DNA of 64,000 bases from a bacterium (GTDB lineage: Bacteria > UBP15 > UBA6099), in the NCBI GenBank assembly GCA_029564595.1, contig JAKQPS010000120.1, forward strand, positions 1 through 64,000, written 5' to 3'. Below the pieces are notes generated by a model. The model ran no database searches and was not told where the DNA came from. It was given only the letters and a program-made list of their open reading frames with translations. Position numbers and translations under genes: made by a program. This document shows positions 38,133 through 45,613 of this stretch, piece after piece. Positions within the stretch are counted from its first letter, which is position 1; each line of letters begins with the position of its first letter.

Positions 38133-38232
38133 CCCCAAGCCGGAACACTGAATTTCAACAGCGCCTCCGGCTTCCAAAGAGAAACTCGCTTAGCGCGCTC
38201 ATCGCGGCGCGCTTCATCGCAACGCGCTCATC

Positions 38233-38255
38233 GTTGCCAAGGTCTCCTTGGCAAC
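38233..38255. repeat. Hairpin A of a related pair (CCAAGG/CCTTGG)
   Basis: GTTGCCAAGG-TCT-CCTTGGCAAC, a perfect 10-bp stem with a 3-nt loop. Confidence 0.6.
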
Positions 38256-38296
38256 GGGGGAGACGATGGCAATGAAAGCGGAGCTTTCGGTTTGTG

Positions 38297-38321
38297 CGAT
38301 ACCAAGGCGACCTTGGTATCG
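38297..38321. repeat. Hairpin B of a related pair (CCAAGG/CCTTGG)
   Basis: CGATACCAAGG-CGA-CCTTGGTATCG, a perfect 11-bp stem. The inner CCAAGG/CCTTGG is the same as in hairpin A while the outer pairs differ on both arms together, so pairing is conserved. Confidence 0.6.
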
Positions 38322-38522
38322 ATGTATAAAACCCGAATCCGCCTTTAGGATTTGAGAGCGAATCGCCTCCGCGCTTCCCCTCCCGACGACCCATACAAAA
38401 TCATTTATGAATAAGATTCCACTGAAAAACCCTTATCCAACATCTTTTCACATGAGCGCGGCGGAGCGAAGGCGCGAACGCGCCCGCTTCGCCGCGCTCA
38501 TTGAAACGTTTCAAAAGGGATT

Positions 38523-38556
38523 TTAAGGGAAAACTTTTTCAAAAGTTTTCCCTTAA
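38523..38556. terminator. Strong terminator-like hairpin after the oxidoreductase gene
   Basis: TTAAGGGAAAACTTTT and its exact reverse complement are separated by TC: a 16-bp stem of the GGGAAAA...TTTTCCC class that recurs at 42471, 45149 and 45246. It lies 11 bp past the stop of the minus-strand gene. No long U-run follows. Confidence 0.5.
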
Positions 38557-38566
38557 CTCCCCGCCT

Positions 38567-39562
38567 TTAGAGCGGCAGCGAGACAGGCGCGACGCGGCGG
38601 GCGGATTCGTAGGCGGCGAGAGCGATTTCGAGAGCTTTGAGGCCGTCGATAGCGGGCACGGGAGCCGGGCCGCCGGCGAGGACCGCGCGGACGAAGTCGT
38701 CGATAAGCAACGCGTCCATGTTGTCGCCCCATCCCTTCCAGACCGCCATCCCCGCCCTGTCGTCGCAACAGAGAGCGTTCTGCGCGAACGCGTCAAGCTC
38801 GATCGCGCCAGCGTCTCCAAAGATGTTTATCGTCACGTCGCCCCATGTCGGAAACGATTTCGGGCGCGACCAACTCGTGTCAATGGTCGCGAAAAAGCCC
38901 CCTTCGAACTTCACGGACAGCAAGCCCGCGTCGTCCAGCCCCAAACCCGAATGCAGGAGAGAGTTTCCGACTTCCGCGAACACCTCGACGGCGTCGGCGG
39001 CAAGAATCCAGCGGAGGACGTCCGCCACGTGGACGGTGTGGTCGATAACCGCTCCGCCGCCGGACTGCGCGGCGTCGAGGAACCAGCCGGGGGGCATGCG
39101 TCCATGGTTCGTGCAGGAGGCGGCTATCGGGCGGCCTATCTCCCCGGCCATGATTTTTTCCCTCAACCTCGCCACTGGCGGGGAATACCTAACAGGAAAC
39201 GCGATGGAGAGAATCCGCCCGGCGCGCTCGAAAGCCGACATCATCGCGCGCGCGTCGGCGAGCGTGTGCGCGATAGGTTTTTCGCAGAGCGCGTGGACTC
39301 CGGCGGCGGCGCACGCCTCGGCGTCCCGGCGGTGCGCCGCGTTTTCAGAGCATATCACCGCGAAGTCAGGTTTCAGCCGGTCGAGCAGCTCCGGCAGATT
39401 GTCGTCGTAAGCCGCGCCCAGCTTTTCCGCCGCCGCGCTCCCTCGTTGCGCATCGTCATCGTACACGCCGCAGACGGAGACGTCTTCCCGCCTCGCCAGA
39501 CAGTTCGCGTAACTATTGGCGTGCGGGTGAGCGAAACTTGCCATGACCGCTTTAAGTTTCAA
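38567..39562 (-). CDS. Gfo/Idh/MocA-family oxidoreductase
   Basis: About 331 aa NAD(P)-dependent sugar or cyclitol dehydrogenase type. The Rossmann N-terminus (LKLKAVMASFAHPHA) has a modified glycine motif, followed by the catalytic EKP (HALCEKPIAH) and the C-terminal domain with GGGAVIDHTVHVADVLRW. The start is unclear: a TTG at 39562 has AAAGG eight bases upstream and overlaps the previous gene by 11 bp; a TTG at 39571 or an ATG at 39544 are alternatives. It forms an operon with the second Gfo/Idh/MocA gene just upstream. Substrate unknown. Confidence 0.8.
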   Translation of the reverse strand: MKLKAVMASFAHPHANSYANCLARREDVSVCGVYDDDAQRGSAAAEKLGAAYDDNLPELLDRLKPDFAVICSENAAHRRDAEACAAAGVHALCEKPIAHTLADARAMMSAFERAGRILSIAFPVRYSPPVARLREKIMAGEIGRPIAASCTNHGRMPPGWFLDAAQSGGGAVIDHTVHVADVLRWILAADAVEVFAEVGNSLLHSGLGLDDAGLLSVKFEGGFFATIDTSWSRPKSFPTWGDVTINIFGDAGAIELDAFAQNALCCDDRAGMAVWKGWGDNMDALLIDDFVRAVLAGGPAPVPAIDGLKALEIALAAYESARRVAPVSLPL

Positions 39563-40520
39563 TGACGACAACCTTTCCTTCCCTCGCGGAGCGCGCTATC
39601 GCGTCTGCGGCGGCCACCGCGAGCGCCGCTTCGTCCGCGTTTATCAACGGTTCCGCCCCGTTTTCCACGCAGTCCAAGAAATGTTCGAGTTGAAGAGCCA
39701 TCGGAGATTTCGTTGTCGGGTTTTCGAGTCGCGAGCAGCCGTCGTAAAGAGAAGTCTTTAGAGCGGGTTTGGACGCGCTGTCGATGTGGAGCAAGCCCCG
39801 GTCTCCCGCAAGCTCGAACTCGTATCTGAAACCGATGTTAGCGGCCCAGCACGCCTCGAAGTGGGCCATAGCCCCGGATTTAAATCTGAGCGTCGCCAGA
39901 GCGAAATCGAGCCCCGATGCCGGGTCGCATGCCCGCCGCGCGAACGCCCTTTCGGGCGCTCCCAGCGCCAGCAGCGCAAAATCTATGTCGTGAATCATCA
40001 GGTCGAGTATCACGCCGCCGCAGAGCGCGTCGTCGCAGTACCACGGGCGCGAGTCTGGGGGCCGATTGGTCAGCCGGCGCGCGCGCGCCACTCCCGGCGA
40101 TCCGACATCCCCGTTCCTGTAACTGTTCAGCAATGTCCGGTAGTCCGGAAAAAACCGTAGGATGTGGCCGACGAGCAGCAACCGTCCCCTTGAGGCCGCC
40201 AGCGCGGCCAGCGCCCGCGCTTCCGCGGGGTCGGCGCACAGCGGTTTCTCGCAAAACACGTGCGCCCCGGCCTCCAGAGACGCCCTGACCGCAGGCGCGT
40301 GCAGGTGCGTCGGCAGGCACACGTCCACCACGTCCGGCCTAGCGCGCTCAAGCATCTCTTCGATGGAAGCGAACGCCTTCATGCCCGCCGCTTCCGCCTC
40401 CGCGCGCCTCGCAGGGTCGGTGTCCGCCGCGAACGACGGACGCGAGCCTCCCGCAGCCGCGTATGCGTCGCGCCTGACCCTTGCCATGAATCCGTATCCG
40501 GCGAAACCTATCGTCGCCAT
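39552..40520 (-). CDS. Gfo/Idh/MocA-family oxidoreductase (second copy)
   Basis: About 322 aa. The Rossmann start (TIGFAGYGFMARVR) is followed by DVCLPTHLHAP, the EKP motif in HVFCEKPLCAD, and GGVILDLMIHDIDFALLALG, the family's histidine motif. It is diverged from its neighbour and looks like an old duplication or a pair acting on successive substrates. The ATG at 40520 has GGAGG five bases upstream; the upstream continuation of the frame to 40931 has no site. Its stop overlaps the start of the next gene. Confidence 0.82.
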   Translation of the reverse strand: MATIGFAGYGFMARVRRDAYAAAGGSRPSFAADTDPARRAEAEAAGMKAFASIEEMLERARPDVVDVCLPTHLHAPAVRASLEAGAHVFCEKPLCADPAEARALAALAASRGRLLLVGHILRFFPDYRTLLNSYRNGDVGSPGVARARRLTNRPPDSRPWYCDDALCGGVILDLMIHDIDFALLALGAPERAFARRACDPASGLDFALATLRFKSGAMAHFEACWAANIGFRYEFELAGDRGLLHIDSASKPALKTSLYDGCSRLENPTTKSPMALQLEHFLDCVENGAEPLINADEAALAVAAADAIARSAREGKVVVIET

Positions 40521-40687
40521 CGCGCCCTCCGGGAGCCTTGCCGCCTCACGCCGAAATGATATGTCCGCCGCGCCGCCCTCGTCAATCTCCTGTTCAAAGC
40601 TCCGCAAAAACTGTATAATCGACGGAACACGGCGCGGCGCCGCAAGACAGCGCGACACGCGAGGCCCGCGCGATTGAGGAGACAATA

Positions 40688-41302
40688 ATGAGCCTGACGG
40701 AAAAGTTTTACGCTGAGATAGAAACCCTGAAAAACCATTTCGACGGCATAGACGGCAAACGGGAATGGGCGTATGTGACGGCAAGGGAGTTGCGCCGCGA
40801 CTCCGTGCAGGCGGTGCGCCACATCCACCGCGGCAGGTTCGACGAAGCCCGCGAGCTGATAGCCAAAGGCCGCGACGCCGCGGTAGAACTCGCCGCCCTC
40901 GAAAGCAGGTTCGGTTTCGCTGAAGAGGCACAACAGGAATACGCCGAAGCCGCCCTCACTCTGGCTTTCATCTCAGGACAGGAACCGCCCTCGCGCGAGG
41001 ACATCGGGGCCACCGAACGCGGCTACCTCCTCGGCATGGCGGATGTCATCGGAGAGCTTCGCCGCCACATTCTCGACCTGCTCCGCAACGACCGCATCGA
41101 CGAATCAATCGCCTTCATGGACCTGATGGACGACCTGCAGGGCATCCTGATGAAGTTCGACCACACGGACGCCGTGCTGCCCATGCGCCGCAAACAAGAC
41201 CAGTTCCGCCCAATAATCGAACGCACGCGCGGCGACCTCACCAACATCATCTGTCAGAAAAAACTCGAACAGCGGCTCCGCGAAAGCGCTCAGCCGGAAT
41301 AA
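40688..41302 (+). CDS. Translin-family protein (archaeal/bacterial type)
   Basis: 204 aa, all helical. The signatures EEAQQEYAEAALTL, YLLGMADVIGELRRHILDLL and the C-terminal PIIERTRGDLTN match translin/TRAX family proteins, which bind single-stranded nucleic acid as rings; TRAX homologues are RNases. Translin-like proteins are frequent in archaea and eukaryotes and sparse in bacteria. The metal-binding acidic cluster of TRAX would fall in helices around 60-100, where E and D are present but I cannot confirm the site. The ATG at 40688 follows GAGGAG. Monocistronic with a shared terminator downstream. Confidence 0.75.
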   Translation: MSLTEKFYAEIETLKNHFDGIDGKREWAYVTARELRRDSVQAVRHIHRGRFDEARELIAKGRDAAVELAALESRFGFAEEAQQEYAEAALTLAFISGQEPPSREDIGATERGYLLGMADVIGELRRHILDLLRNDRIDESIAFMDLMDDLQGILMKFDHTDAVLPMRRKQDQFRPIIERTRGDLTNIICQKKLEQRLRESAQPE

Positions 41303-41359
41303 CCTCCGCATCCCGGCACAATGGATAAATCTTTTAATACTTCATATGCGCGCATGAAA

Positions 41360-41391
41360 AAAACCGCCCCGATGTGAGTCGGGGCGGTTTT
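41360..41391. terminator. Bidirectional Rho-independent terminator
   Basis: A 13-bp stem, AAAACCGCCCCGA and TCGGGGCGGTTTT, with loop TGTGAG. A/T-rich flanks serve both strands, ending the translin gene (+) and the SDR gene (-). Confidence 0.85.
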
Positions 41392-41466
41392 GGTTTTCTT
41401 AAATCCGAAATCAGCGAGTCTTCCGGGTTCTGAACGCGCTCCGCGGTTGCTCGCGCGACAGCAGGC

Positions 41467-42279
41467 TCAGGTCTTGAGGCCGCCGCTCACGTTCAGCGTC
41501 ACTCCGGTCAGGTAGTCGGAGCCGGAGGTTGACAGGAAATAGACCACGCGGGCGATGTCGATGGGCGCGCCCATGCGGATTCCCATGAAGTTCATGTACA
41601 TCAGGGACTGCTGGCGGTCCTGATCGGGGATTCCGATGTCGGAGCCTTCGGGTTTTTTCTGGGTGAGGCGTGTGTCAATCCAGCCGGGAGCCACGCAGTT
41701 GCACTGCACGTTAAACATAAGGCCTTCGATGGCGACCGTCTTGGTGAGACCGACGATGCCGGATTTTGCCGCCGAGTAGTTGGCCTGCCCCTTGTTGCCG
41801 AACAGCCCCGCGACCGAGGAGGTGTTGATGATTTTGCGGGATTTTTTCTCTTTGCCGTCGGCTTTCGCCAGATCGCGCATTGCCGCCATCGCCGCCTGAC
41901 AACAGAAGAACGTGCCCTTCATGTTCACGTCCACTATGAAGTCCCACATATCTTCGGACATCTTGTGGAGCATGCCGTCGCGGGTGATGCCCGCGATGTT
42001 CGCCATAACGTCCAGCCCGCCGAACTTGTCGAGGGCGGTCTTGACCGTCTTCTGCACGTCGTCTTTAGAGGCGACGTTGCCCGCGATGGCGACGCCGTCG
42101 CTGCCCGCCTTCTTGACCAGTTCGAGCGTTTCGTTCGCCGGCTCGATGTCAAGGTCGTTGACTATGACCTTCGCGCCGCCTTCGGCGAGGGCTACCGCCA
42201 CCGTCTGCCCTATACCGCGCCCGGCCCCGGTGACCACCGCTACTTTTCCATCTAATTTGAAATCATCAAGTATGGCCAT
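41467..42279 (-). CDS. Short-chain dehydrogenase/reductase (FabG-like)
   Basis: 270 aa classical SDR. The cofactor motif TGAGRGIG is near residue 17, NNAG is replaced by NIAG (MANIAGITRDG), and the catalytic Ser lies in INTSSVAG with YSAAK near 167. It most resembles 3-oxoacyl-ACP or 3-hydroxyacyl-CoA reductases. An insertion, LAKADGKEKKSRK, between helix and catalytic strand is slightly longer than usual. The ATG at 42279 follows AAGGGGG. Monocistronic. Confidence 0.85.
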   Translation of the reverse strand: MAILDDFKLDGKVAVVTGAGRGIGQTVAVALAEGGAKVIVNDLDIEPANETLELVKKAGSDGVAIAGNVASKDDVQKTVKTALDKFGGLDVMANIAGITRDGMLHKMSEDMWDFIVDVNMKGTFFCCQAAMAAMRDLAKADGKEKKSRKIINTSSVAGLFGNKGQANYSAAKSGIVGLTKTVAIEGLMFNVQCNCVAPGWIDTRLTQKKPEGSDIGIPDQDRQQSLMYMNFMGIRMGAPIDIARVVYFLSTSGSDYLTGVTLNVSGGLKT

Positions 42280-42401
42280 TCTTTTCCCCCTTAAACAAGC
42301 GTTATTTTAATTTGATGTTGCGATATGAATGTTATCAGAACGGCGGCGCGGTTGTAAAGGAAAAAATTCACAAACCGGGACGCGGCGCGGACGCGAATGT
42401 T

Positions 42402-42515
42402 CAGAAGCCGATTTTGTGTTGAACGCAGTTCAAAAAAATCGGCGCTCCAAGAGTTTTTTTGGGAAGGGGCGCGGGGAAACCGGTTTTTGCAAAAAACGGT
42501 TGCCCCGCAAACTCA
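42402..42515 (+). repeat. Left copy of inverted repeat flanking the glycosidase gene
   Basis: About 115 bp that pairs in opposite orientation with 45236-45351. Shared blocks include GAAGCCG, GTTGAACG-AGTTCA, GAGTTTTTTTGG and AAGGGGCGCGGGGAAACC. Its inner end is a 38-bp hairpin (42471-42508) centred on TTTTTGCAAAAA. Confidence 0.65.
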
Positions 42516-42568
42516 TAGAAAAAAACATTGAATAGGCGGTATAATGTTGCGCGGGAGCGTGGAAGACG

Positions 42569-45106
42569 ATGGAAACAATGAAGAACAGGGCGGCTGGCGT
42601 TGCCGCCGCGATTATATTGTCGCTGTTTGTCAGTTCGGGCGCCGGCGCGGCCCCGGTGGTAAGGAAAGACAACCGGCTGTTCGCTATGGGCGCGCAGCTT
42701 GCCGTGATTTACAACATGGAGACCGGGACGTTTGACATCGCGCGGACGAACGGCGAGGCCGTCGCGCGGGGCGCTCGCGCGGAGGTCGTCGTCACGGCGG
42801 GCGGCAAGGAATCCACTCTCTCCACTCGCGGGGCCGCCAAACTCGGCTGGTTCTTCGAGGACATCGAAGACGCGCACGGCAAAGGAGCCTCCGTCAGCGT
42901 CACAGCCACCGGCTCCGGGTCCGACCCTGACGTCGTTCACACTTTCCGCGTTTACGACAACCAGCCGTTCATATTGATGAGCGTCGCGGCGCAGAACGTG
43001 TCGGACAAACCCATCGGGGTCAGAAGGCTGTCGCCGATTGTGGTGGACGGAAGCGGCGAATCGGGAGTGTTCCTCGGACTTGACCCGGCGGACGTGGTGG
43101 CCCTTGAGAACGGACACAGGCTGGAGTTTGATTTCTGGGTGAGAAGGACGCGGGCCGCCGACGGGTCTGACAGCAACTGGAGCGTCGCGCTGTACGACGA
43201 GAAATCAGGACGCGCTCTGGTCGGCGGGTTCCTGTCGCAGCGCGCGGCTTTCGGCTCGGTGTCCACCGGCGGCGGCGCGGTCGAGCCTGCTTTGGACGCG
43301 CGCACCGGCAGGCGCGGACTGGGCCTGTTCCACGCCCGCTCCTCGTTCTCCCCCGCCCGCAGAGTCGGCCCGTACTCCGCGCTCGAGTCCGACGCCTTTT
43401 TTATCATGGGCGCTTGGGACGCCCCTCTCGGCGCGCTGGACGTTTTCGCGCGCGCTTCAGCCGTGGAAAACGGCGTCCCCGCTTCACTCCTCCGCCCCGT
43501 GCCGACTTTCTGGGACACTTGGTACTCAAAATATTCAACAGACATAAATGAAAAGGTCATTCTGGATAACCTCGCCGCCGCCTCCGAAAAGCTAGCCCCG
43601 TTCGGTCTCAACGCGTTCCACATCGACGGCGGATGGGAAAGAAAAAGAGGCGACTGGGAGCCGAATGAAAAATTCCCCGGAGGGATGAAGGCGCTGGCGG
43701 ACGCGATCCGCGCGCGCGGGCTGACTCCCTCGATATGGATCGCTCCTTTTTCGGCTGCCGCCGATTCCCCCGTCTGCCGCGACAACCCCGGCTGGTTCCT
43801 CGACCCGGACGTCATCGGCTCAGCCATCATACCGTCCAACGAGCGCGCGCTCGACATCTCCAACCCGGACGCCCTCGCTTGGATGAGCGGGACGATTTCC
43901 CGCTTGGTCCATGAATGGGGCTTCGGGATAATTAAAGTCGACTTCACCTACTATTCCCTTCTGGGAAGGAGCTACGCGGCGAAGGGCAGGACGCGCGCGG
44001 AGATATTCAGGGAAGCGTTTCGCGCCATCCGCGACGCCGCCGGGCCTGACGTTTACATACTCGCCGTCGGCGTGCCCGTCGGCATCCACGCAGGTCTGGT
44101 GGACGGCATGAGAACCGGGCTGGACACCGCCCCGCGCATCGGAGAGGAAAAAGGTTACGCCGCGCAGGGGTTCAAACCCGCTTTCTCCTCTATGATCCGG
44201 CGGCAGTTCCTCAACAACGTCCTCTGGCACAATGACCCGGACGTCATCTACACCGGGTCGGACGAAACAGCGAAAAGGTGGGGAGAAGCCCCGCTGCCGA
44301 AGGACGCCCTGATAGCGTGGGCGAGCGCCGTCGCGCTCTCCGGCCAGATGCTTGAAATCGCCGACCCGCCCGCCGACATGACTCCCGACGCTCTGGCAAT
44401 CGCCCGCGCCGTTCTACCCGTCTATTCCAAAGGAGCGCGTCCTCTCGACCTTTTTACTAAAGACTACCCCGAAATCCTCTCCCTCCGGCTCGACGCCCCG
44501 GACTCCCCGCGCCACATCGTCGGCATTTTCAACTGGGGCGAAAACGATGACAACGGCGCGACAATATCAGCCGAAACCCGCCTCGTTCACCTGCCGTTCT
44601 CCGCTCTCGGCCTCTCTCCCAACGCCCAGTGCCATGTTTTTGATTTCTGGAACGGCAAATATCTCGGAAATCCGAAATTCGGCCACGCCGTCCGGCTGGC
44701 CCCCCACTCCGTTCAGGTGGCGGCGGTCGTCGAGACTCTAGACAGGCCTCAGTTCATCGCCTCCAACCGCCACGTAACGATGGGCGCAACAGACATCCGC
44801 TCCGTCTCTTGGGACGAAGCCGCGCTCGAACTGCGCGGCTCTCAGGACTCCGTCGCCGGATTCGATTACGCCCTGACATTCCACACGCCTGAGCCTTACC
44901 AGTTTGACAGCGCCGAAGTCGCCGGCTCCCCGGCGGCCGCGGAGCTTTCGCCTGAAGGCAGAGTGATAACGGTGAAGTTTTCCCCCGCCGAATCCGGAAA
45001 CACGAATTGGATTCTAAAATTTAAAAAAACCGGCCCTCCCGCCCCGCCTGCCCCTGACCCCCAGAACAATCAGAAAAACCAGAAAGACAAAAACAAAAAG
45101 AAATAA
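42569..45106 (+). CDS. Secreted GH36/GH31-like alpha-glycosidase (alpha-galactosidase type)
   Basis: 845 aa. Signal peptide (RAAGVAAAIILSLFVSSGAGA) implies export. A beta-sandwich N-terminal part (to about 300) is followed by a (beta/alpha)8 barrel: GLNAFHIDGGWERKRGDW near 348, LTPSIWIAPF near 387, then IIKVDFTYY near 456, where Asp is the likely nucleophile of clan GH-D. A second acidic position in GMRTGLDTAP near 513 is the candidate acid/base. The C-terminal domain is beta-rich and ends in a Pro/Gln/Lys-rich tail. The ATG at 42569 (GGAAG upstream) is used; an ATG three codons on is also possible. Substrate probably an alpha-galactoside; not certain. Flanked by inverted repeats. Confidence 0.7.
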   Translation: METMKNRAAGVAAAIILSLFVSSGAGAAPVVRKDNRLFAMGAQLAVIYNMETGTFDIARTNGEAVARGARAEVVVTAGGKESTLSTRGAAKLGWFFEDIEDAHGKGASVSVTATGSGSDPDVVHTFRVYDNQPFILMSVAAQNVSDKPIGVRRLSPIVVDGSGESGVFLGLDPADVVALENGHRLEFDFWVRRTRAADGSDSNWSVALYDEKSGRALVGGFLSQRAAFGSVSTGGGAVEPALDARTGRRGLGLFHARSSFSPARRVGPYSALESDAFFIMGAWDAPLGALDVFARASAVENGVPASLLRPVPTFWDTWYSKYSTDINEKVILDNLAAASEKLAPFGLNAFHIDGGWERKRGDWEPNEKFPGGMKALADAIRARGLTPSIWIAPFSAAADSPVCRDNPGWFLDPDVIGSAIIPSNERALDISNPDALAWMSGTISRLVHEWGFGIIKVDFTYYSLLGRSYAAKGRTRAEIFREAFRAIRDAAGPDVYILAVGVPVGIHAGLVDGMRTGLDTAPRIGEEKGYAAQGFKPAFSSMIRRQFLNNVLWHNDPDVIYTGSDETAKRWGEAPLPKDALIAWASAVALSGQMLEIADPPADMTPDALAIARAVLPVYSKGARPLDLFTKDYPEILSLRLDAPDSPRHIVGIFNWGENDDNGATISAETRLVHLPFSALGLSPNAQCHVFDFWNGKYLGNPKFGHAVRLAPHSVQVAAVVETLDRPQFIASNRHVTMGATDIRSVSWDEAALELRGSQDSVAGFDYALTFHTPEPYQFDSAEVAGSPAAAELSPEGRVITVKFSPAESGNTNWILKFKKTGPPAPPAPDPQNNQKNQKDKNKKK

Positions 45107-45148
45107 CCCCGCCGCACAAAAAATGTGAGAAGTTTGGGAAATGGGGTT

Positions 45149-45183
45149 TGGGGAAAGAACCCTTTTCAAAGGGTTTTTCCCCA
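45149..45183. terminator. Terminator-like hairpin after the glycosidase gene
   Basis: TGGGGAAAGAACCCTTT pairs with AAAGGGTTTTTCCCCA (one bulged G). Same class as the stems at 38523, 42471 and 45246. It lies 43 bp beyond the stop codon. Confidence 0.5.
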
Positions 45184-45235
45184 ATCGCCGAAGGCGAAAA
45201 CCTCTTATATCAGCTTTTTCGGGTTTAAGGATTCT

Positions 45236-45351
45236 TCGTATGTGTGCGGGGAAACCATTTTTTGCAAAAATAGGTTTCCCCGCGCCCCTTCCAAAAAAAC
45301 TCCCGGACGCCGCTTTTCGCTGAACTCCGTTCAACGCAAAAACCGGCTTCT
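45236..45351 (-). repeat. Right copy of inverted repeat flanking the glycosidase gene
   Basis: Reverse complement of the left copy at 42402-42515, with some substitutions and 1-nt indels. Contains a 38-bp hairpin (45246-45283), GCGGGGAAACC ... GGTTTCCCCGC, of identical length to that in the left copy. Confidence 0.65.
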
Positions 45352-45429
45352 TTCCATAGTGAATTCCCTACTCCCGTGTTGGCAAAAAAGACGGGTTACT
45401 TAAAACAAAACATTCAATTTGCCAAATAG

Positions 45430-45564
45430 GGAGCATTATGATAACATCGAAGCAAAGCATTACAAAAATCGGCAATATCTAAAAAAACAATGTTCATAAG
45501 GCCTTTTATGGATTTTGAGACTTGAAGTAACAGAATATAAGGAGCATCGTATAACATCTCGCAA
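45430..45564 (+). promoter_or_regulatory. Two direct repeats upstream of the Shedu-like gene
   Basis: 45430-45455 and 45541-45564 share GGAGCAT, then ATAACATC, then GCAA, in the same order and near-equal spacing, with a partial third copy (GATGATAACTCG) near 45577-45588. They lie 50-180 bp before the ATG and may be protein-binding sites. Confidence 0.4.
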
Positions 45565-45613
45565 GTGAGTAACGTTGATGATAACTCGTAATTGTTAGTA
45601 TTATCGGAGGGCT

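Larger units (their letters stand above)
38133..38566. other. 434-bp intergenic region full of hairpins
   Basis: It contains three copies of CGCGCT(T)CATCG (about 38194-38232), two related perfect hairpins (38233-38255 and 38297-38321), a stretch resembling the end of dispersed repeat family 1 (CGAATCCG...TAGGATT at 38334-38352) and a terminator-like stem (38523-38556). No coding signal. Confidence 0.6.
45107..45613. other. 507-bp intergenic region with repeats, before the Shedu-like gene
   Basis: Holds a GGGGAAA-type hairpin (45149-45183), the right inverted repeat (45236-45351), and from about 45400 an AT-rich leader with two direct repeats (45430-45455 and 45541-45564). No other coding signal. 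Confidence 0.6.

Noticed and set aside
42952-43947. 331-codon frame opposite the glycosidase gene
   Set aside because: Antisense shadow; the plus-strand protein has a signal peptide and catalytic barrel motifs.
45125-45403. 92-codon frame after the glycosidase gene, and its counterpart at 42329-42535
   Set aside because: Their similar translations (SFFG...FCK) come from the shared inverted repeats and hairpins, not from a protein family.
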